From Candidatus Omnitrophota bacterium (lineage in GTDB: Bacteria; Omnitrophota; Gorgyraeia; Aquiviventales; Aquiviventaceae), in NCBI GenBank assembly GCA_016206725.1, contig JACQRA010000153.1:1-17271 (forward strand): DNA of 17,271 nucleotides. The letters are read 5' to 3'. This document shows, piece after piece, positions 13,072-17,271 of this stretch. Positions within the stretch are counted from its first letter, which is position 1; every line of letters begins with the position of its first letter. The translations under genes and the position numbers were made by a program. A model generated the notes under the pieces. It saw only the letters and a program-made list of their open reading frames with translations, searched no databases and was not told the origin of the DNA.

Positions 13072-16000
13072 ATGATCCATCTCCCCCGCCTTCTTCTTAC
13101 CCGCAGTTCTCTCGCGCTGCTCTTTGTCATGTGGAGCGATGGGACGCCTCTACTGCTCGCCGCCCCGCGTGGAGATTTGTTTATCACGGTCAATCCTGAC
13201 AAGATCGGCCTCAACGATGAGTTCACGATTACCTGGAGCATGACTCTCCCAGATTATAATTATAGATTTTCGGAAGATCGTTTCCTTCTCCAAGAAGTTG
13301 GAGCGCCCGGGGAGAGCTACACGCCGTGGAAGATTCCCGGACGAACGGGCAGCTTAACCGTGAGGTTGCCGTTGGACCTCCGACTGGAAGTCCTCACATC
13401 CAGCAAAACGTTCGAGTTCCATTATCGAGTTGGGGGGAGGGGTGAGCACTTTACTATTCGTAGTAACCCATTGACCGTGTTGCCCCCGCCCCCCATCACG
13501 CTGGCGGTGAGTCCGGAACGCGTGAGTGTCAACCAGGCCCTCACATTAGCCTGGCATATGCCCTTCAAAGGGTTTCCGTGGGTCTTTGATCAATTTGGAC
13601 AACTCAGCTTGGGATGGGAGTTTATCTACCTTCGGGAGGTCGGCGATCCCACGCGCCGCGTCCTGCTCTCTTTTCCTCTAGGGCCCGAGGCAACAAGGAG
13701 CGTCACGGCTCCCTTGCCAGAGCCCGTCCAGCGAGCCCTTCAGCCAGGGAAGATGTACGAGTTCTGTTACCTCCTCTTTTTCTACGATACGATCTCCCTC
13801 GATGGAGAAACGGCAAGTCCCCCGTCGCCGTTCATCGAGGTGTGTAGCAACCCATTTGTTGTCGAGGGAGGAAGTGGGAAACCGCTCCCTCAAGCTCGTG
13901 AGGATCAACGCCCAGCCGTCAATCCCAGTCACCAGGATCGAGAGGTCCAACAAGCGACCGATCCCATGGATATCCACCGGGGGGAATTTGTTCTCGGCCG
14001 TCAGGATCTCTTGTTGACGGGACGAGGCCCCGCGGTGGAGATTACCTTTACCTATCGCTCCCGGAGCACCACCGACGGACCTTTCAGTTATGGCTGGGAG
14101 ACATCCTACCGCCGGCGCATTCAGAAGTTGGACAACAATAATCTCGTCGTCTTCCGTGAGAATAACCGAAGTGATGAGTTCACCTTTACCTCCCCCACCA
14201 CCTACACGGCCCCACCGGGGGTCTATGACACACTCACCAAGCAAGCCGATGGGACAGCCGTGCTCACCTCGACACACGGCGAGCGGGAGGTCTACGACAC
14301 GAGCGGAAAGCTGACTCGTCTGGAAGATCGCGTCGGCAACCCCCTGACGTTCACCTATCAGGGCGATCGCTTGATCCGCATCATGGATGCGTCGAATCGG
14401 GCGATAGACTTCACCTACACGCCCCAAGATCGGCTGGAGACGACCACGTATGCCGGCCGCACGATCACGTACCAGGTCGATCCGACAACGGGCGATCTGC
14501 TCAGTGTCACGACGCCACCGACCCCCGAGTTCCCACAAGGCCTCACCACCCGCTACACCTACACCAACCACAACCTGGAAGCCATCACCGATCCCAAGGG
14601 CCAGACGTACTTGACCAACGTCTATGACCAGCCCACCGACCGCGTCCTCAAACAAACCTACGGGCAGGGAACCTCCACGCTGGTCTACGGCAAAGACGCC
14701 CAGGGCAACCCCACCACCCAGGTCACCGATCGCCGAGGATTCAAAACGCTCTTTACCTTCGATGCCGCCGGCCACATCACCAAGAAAGAGCCGTTTACGG
14801 ACGGGAATCCACCGAACGAACCCACATCGTACGTGACGAGCTACGAGTACAACACCGCTGGCGAGCGCACCCGCGTGGTCTTCCCGCGCGGCAACAGCAT
14901 CGAGTACACCTACGACGACAAAGGCAATCTCCTCGAGCAACGCCGCAAGAAAATCGGTGCGCCCAAAGGAGTGCCTGATCCTACCGATCTTGTGTGGCGC
15001 TTCACCTACGAACCGCGCTTCAATCTCCTGAAGACGGCCACCGACCCCCGCGGCAACGTCACGACCTACCTCTACGACTACGAACTCGGCGAGCCAGCGC
15101 AAGGGAACCTCCGCCGCATCACGGGGCCACCGGTGGACGGCCTCAGCCCCGTCACCACCTTCACCTACACTCGCGTCGGCCAGGTCGAGACGGTCACCGA
15201 TCCGACCGGGGTCGTGACGAAATATACCTACGATCAAGCGACCGGCTACCTCCTCACGACCACCGACGGCTGGGGCACCCCGCTGGCTGGTACGACCCGC
15301 TTCACCACCGATGCCCTCGGCAACATCACCGCCACCATCGATCCGAACGGTCACAAGACCACCTTCGCCTACAACGCACTCAACCAACTCACTACCGTCA
15401 CCACCCCCTTCGGGTTACAGACCGCCTACGCCTACGATGCCAACGGCAATCTCCTCCAAGCCGACCACCAAGCCAAGGACGTGAAGCCTGGCCCGCGGCC
15501 TCCGCTCGGCACCTCAACGCCCACCGATGACTGGCAGACCACCCGCTACGGCTACACGCCCCTCGATCAACTGATCTCTGTCACAGATGATCTGTCTCAC
15601 GTCTCAGCCTTCGGCTACGACCAGAACGGCAACCGCACCACGCTGACCGATGCCAAGTCCCAGAAGACCACCTCCGTCTACGATGAGCGCAACCTGCTGG
15701 GGACGGTGACGGATGCGGCCACGCCTGCCGGCGTCACCGCGTCTCGATACGATCCCAATGGAAATCTCCGCGAACTTAAAGACGCCAACGGCAATCCCAC
15801 CACCTACCTCTACGATGATTTCGACCGCCTCACGCGCACCACCTACGCCGATGGCTCCTTCGAGGAATACGGCTACGATGCGAATGGGAACCTGACGAGC
15901 CGGATCACCCCCGCCGGCCAGCGCCTCAGCTACGAGTACAATGCGCGCGATCTCCTGACCAAGACGATCGCCCCGGAAGACACCACGACCTTCACCTATG

Positions 16001-17271
16001 ATCCGGCGAGTCGGCTGCTGACCGCTGCGAATTCGACCAGCACCCTCACCTTCCGCTACGACCAACGCGGCCGCCCCAAAACCGTGACTTCTTCTCAATC
16101 ACCTAATCCCTCCATCACTCAATCACTGATCTTGGCCTACGATGCCGCGGGCAATCGCACACACCTCATGCACCCGGACGGCTTCACGGTGCTCTCGTTC
16201 TACGACGCTCTCCAGCGGCTCATCGGCCTGGACTTCTCCGCCACAACGCTCGGCGGATCTAATGGAGGCGGCGAGACTGAGCCGTTCCCGTACCCCTCGC
16301 CGAGTCCCTCGCCCGATCCGTCGCGGACCGCCATGATCCAGTTCGTCTACGATGCGCTCTCCCGCCGCATCGGCTTGCTCCTCCCCAACGGCCTCCGAAC
16401 GACGTATGGCTATGATGCCGCCAATCGGCTCCTGAGTCTGACGATCACGCGCGGACGCAATCTCCTCCTGAGCCTCGCCTCCACCTACGATCCCCTCGGC
16501 AATCGCCTCTCATCAGAAGTCAGAAGTGAGAAGTCAGAAGTCAGAAGGACAAGCTACGACTATGACGTGCTCTCGCAGTTGACGTCGACCACCGCGAACG
16601 GCGTGAAGATAGACTACCGCTACGATGCTGTGGGCAACCGCCTCACCGCCGCCGGGCAGCCCTACACCCCCAACCGCCTCAACCAGTACGACGCCGTGGG
16701 GGCCACCACCCTCCGCCACGACACAAACGGGAACGTGACGTTTGACGGGGTCAATACCTACGCCTACGACTCCGAGAACCGCCTCATCAGAGTGGAACGT
16801 CCTGGTCTGATCGCCACCTTCACCTACGACGCCTTGGGTCGTCGTGTGAGCAAGACGGTGAATGGTGTGACGATCCACTTCCTCTACGACGGCGACCAAC
16901 TCATCGCCGACTACGATGCCAGCGGCAAGCTCCTCGCCCGCTACGTCTACGGCCCCGGCCTTGACGAACCCCTGGTGATGCTCAAAGCAGGGAAGACGTA
17001 TTACTTCCACCCCGATCCCCTCGGCAGCATCATCGCCTTGAGCGACGACCGAGGACAAATTGTCGAACGCTACACCTACGACGCCTTCGGTCAGCCCACC
17101 ATCCTCGCGCCGGATGGGACGGTGCGTACGGCTTCGGTTGTTGGGAATCGTTTCATGTTTACTGGACGGGAATATGACTTTGAAACCGGCCTCTACCACT
17201 CCCGCACCCGGACGCTGCATCCTGGCCTCGGTCGCTTCCTCCAACGCGAACCGCAGCCCACCGATCTCCAC
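13072..17271 (+). CDS. Secreted RHS/YD-repeat protein (3' truncated)
   Basis: The frame is open for 1400 codons to the window end. An in-frame TAG at 13051 places the start at ATG 13072 or later. Residues 1-31 look like a signal peptide (Arg-containing start, hydrophobic stretch, LLLAAP). Residues about 33-265 form two beta-rich segments, each opening with a similar ITVNPD or LAVSPE strand and a TW/AW core, resembling Ig-like domains. A DUF6531-type segment starts near residue 297 (DPMDIHRGEFVLGRQDLLL), then many YD repeats such as YDANGNL, YDALGRR and YDAVGNRL. The conserved RHS core end is present (HPDPLGS, YDAFGQP, FTGREYDFETGLY, LGRFLQREP). RHS shells are secreted and often carry a variable C-terminal toxin, which would begin right at the window edge. 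Two short tandem arrays are translated within it. Confidence 0.93.
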   Translation, partial: MIHLPRLLLTRSSLALLFVMWSDGTPLLLAAPRGDLFITVNPDKIGLNDEFTITWSMTLPDYNYRFSEDRFLLQEVGAPGESYTPWKIPGRTGSLTVRLPLDLRLEVLTSSKTFEFHYRVGGRGEHFTIRSNPLTVLPPPPITLAVSPERVSVNQALTLAWHMPFKGFPWVFDQFGQLSLGWEFIYLREVGDPTRRVLLSFPLGPEATRSVTAPLPEPVQRALQPGKMYEFCYLLFFYDTISLDGETASPPSPFIEVCSNPFVVEGGSGKPLPQAREDQRPAVNPSHQDREVQQATDPMDIHRGEFVLGRQDLLLTGRGPAVEITFTYRSRSTTDGPFSYGWETSYRRRIQKLDNNNLVVFRENNRSDEFTFTSPTTYTAPPGVYDTLTKQADGTAVLTSTHGEREVYDTSGKLTRLEDRVGNPLTFTYQGDRLIRIMDASNRAIDFTYTPQDRLETTTYAGRTITYQVDPTTGDLLSVTTPPTPEFPQGLTTRYTYTNHNLEAITDPKGQTYLTNVYDQPTDRVLKQTYGQGTSTLVYGKDAQGNPTTQVTDRRGFKTLFTFDAAGHITKKEPFTDGNPPNEPTSYVTSYEYNTAGERTRVVFPRGNSIEYTYDDKGNLLEQRRKKIGAPKGVPDPTDLVWRFTYEPRFNLLKTATDPRGNVTTYLYDYELGEPAQGNLRRITGPPVDGLSPVTTFTYTRVGQVETVTDPTGVVTKYTYDQATGYLLTTTDGWGTPLAGTTRFTTDALGNITATIDPNGHKTTFAYNALNQLTTVTTPFGLQTAYAYDANGNLLQADHQAKDVKPGPRPPLGTSTPTDDWQTTRYGYTPLDQLISVTDDLSHVSAFGYDQNGNRTTLTDAKSQKTTSVYDERNLLGTVTDAATPAGVTASRYDPNGNLRELKDANGNPTTYLYDDFDRLTRTTYADGSFEEYGYDANGNLTSRITPAGQRLSYEYNARDLLTKTIAPEDTTTFTYDPASRLLTAANSTSTLTFRYDQRGRPKTVTSSQSPNPSITQSLILAYDAAGNRTHLMHPDGFTVLSFYDALQRLIGLDFSATTLGGSNGGGETEPFPYPSPSPSPDPSRTAMIQFVYDALSRRIGLLLPNGLRTTYGYDAANRLLSLTITRGRNLLLSLASTYDPLGNRLSSEVRSEKSEVRRTSYDYDVLSQLTSTTANGVKIDYRYDAVGNRLTAAGQPYTPNRLNQYDAVGATTLRHDTNGNVTFDGVNTYAYDSENRLIRVERPGLIATFTYDALGRRVSKTVNGVTIHFLYDGDQLIADYDASGKLLARYVYGPGLDEPLVMLKAGKTYYFHPDPLGSIIALSDDRGQIVERYTYDAFGQPTILAPDGTVRTASVVGNRFMFTGREYDFETGLYHSRTRTLHPGLGRFLQREPQPTDLH
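16095..16126. repeat. Short tandem array of four 8-bp units inside the RHS gene
   Basis: Units TCAATCAC, CTAATCCC, TCCATCAC and TCAATCAC span 32 bp in frame and encode a SQSPNPSITQSL stretch between two YD repeats. Unit and copy number match the array at 3958-3989, with the inner units diverged. Confidence 0.8.
16514..16548. repeat. Short tandem array of five 7-bp units inside the RHS gene
   Basis: Units CAGAAGT, CAGAAGT, GAGAAGT, CAGAAGT and CAGAAGG span 35 bp and encode SEVRSEKSEVRR, a charged insert after LGNRLS where the next YD repeat should begin. Length and copy number equal those of the array before pyrG. Confidence 0.85.

Noticed and set aside
13678..15387. 569-codon open frame on the minus strand opposite the RHS gene
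   Set aside because: It mirrors the C-rich codon pattern of the RHS gene. The + strand frame shows clear signal, DUF6531 and YD motifs, while the minus-strand translation shows no recognisable domain.
3958..16548. CRISPR array
   Set aside because: The short repeats are contiguous 7-8 bp units without spacers; nothing resembles 25-37 bp direct repeats or cas genes.
16534..17271. 245-codon minus-strand open frame at the window end
   Set aside because: It is the same shadow effect opposite the conserved RHS core; low-complexity Val/Gly-rich translation with no family motif.

Overview
The window holds a dense block of co-directional genes, all on the + strand, from a GC-rich Gram-negative (diderm) bacterium. 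Thirteen genes from position 1 to about 12.9 kb are packed with overlaps or very short gaps. Most serve lipopolysaccharide inner-core synthesis, covering Kdo and heptose supply and transfer. A 1400-residue open-ended RHS/YD-repeat gene fills the rest. The gene set and order (tandem GT9 heptosyltransferases, a deoxyhypusine-synthase-like gene, heptose-7-P kinase, kdsB-pyrG-kdsA-kdsD) and the repeat content suggest an uncultured lineage such as Omnitrophota, with Methylomirabilota or Nitrospirota as alternatives. That placement is a gestalt inference, not shown by any marker gene here.

Region 1 (1-5959) holds five overlapping glycosyltransferase genes: a 5'-truncated GT4-GT9 fusion, a GT4 enzyme and three stand-alone GT9 heptosyltransferase-like enzymes. 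Region 2 (5991-12177) holds a deoxyhypusine-synthase-like protein of unknown substrate, heptose-7-P kinase (rfaE1 type, kinase domain only), CMP-Kdo synthetase (kdsB), CTP synthase (pyrG), Kdo-8-P synthase (kdsA) and arabinose-5-P isomerase (kdsD). KdsD and KdsA make Kdo-8-P, PyrG supplies CTP, KdsB activates Kdo, and the kinase feeds ADP-heptose synthesis for the upstream transferases. The Kdo-8-P phosphatase kdsC is not in the window. Region 3 (12178-13071) is a small module with its own promoter and a perfect Shine-Dalgarno. It encodes a DUF5678-like protein and a retropepsin-like aspartic protease, followed by a REP-like palindrome. Region 4 (13072-17271) is a secreted RHS-repeat protein that runs off the window just after its conserved core end, where a variable C-terminal domain would be expected.

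The most unusual feature is small repeat DNA built into or between these genes. A perfect 29-bp palindrome lies in frame in the first glycosyltransferase. An 18-bp imperfect inverted repeat encodes the kinase N-terminus. A nested palindromic element fills the rfaE1-kdsB gap. Four short tandem arrays (two of four 8-bp units, two of five 7-bp units) each span 32 or 35 bp; two lie at gene junctions and two are translated inside the RHS protein. Three candidate sigma70-type promoters, each with an extended TGn -10, precede the deoxyhypusine-synthase-like gene, the DUF5678 gene and the RHS gene.
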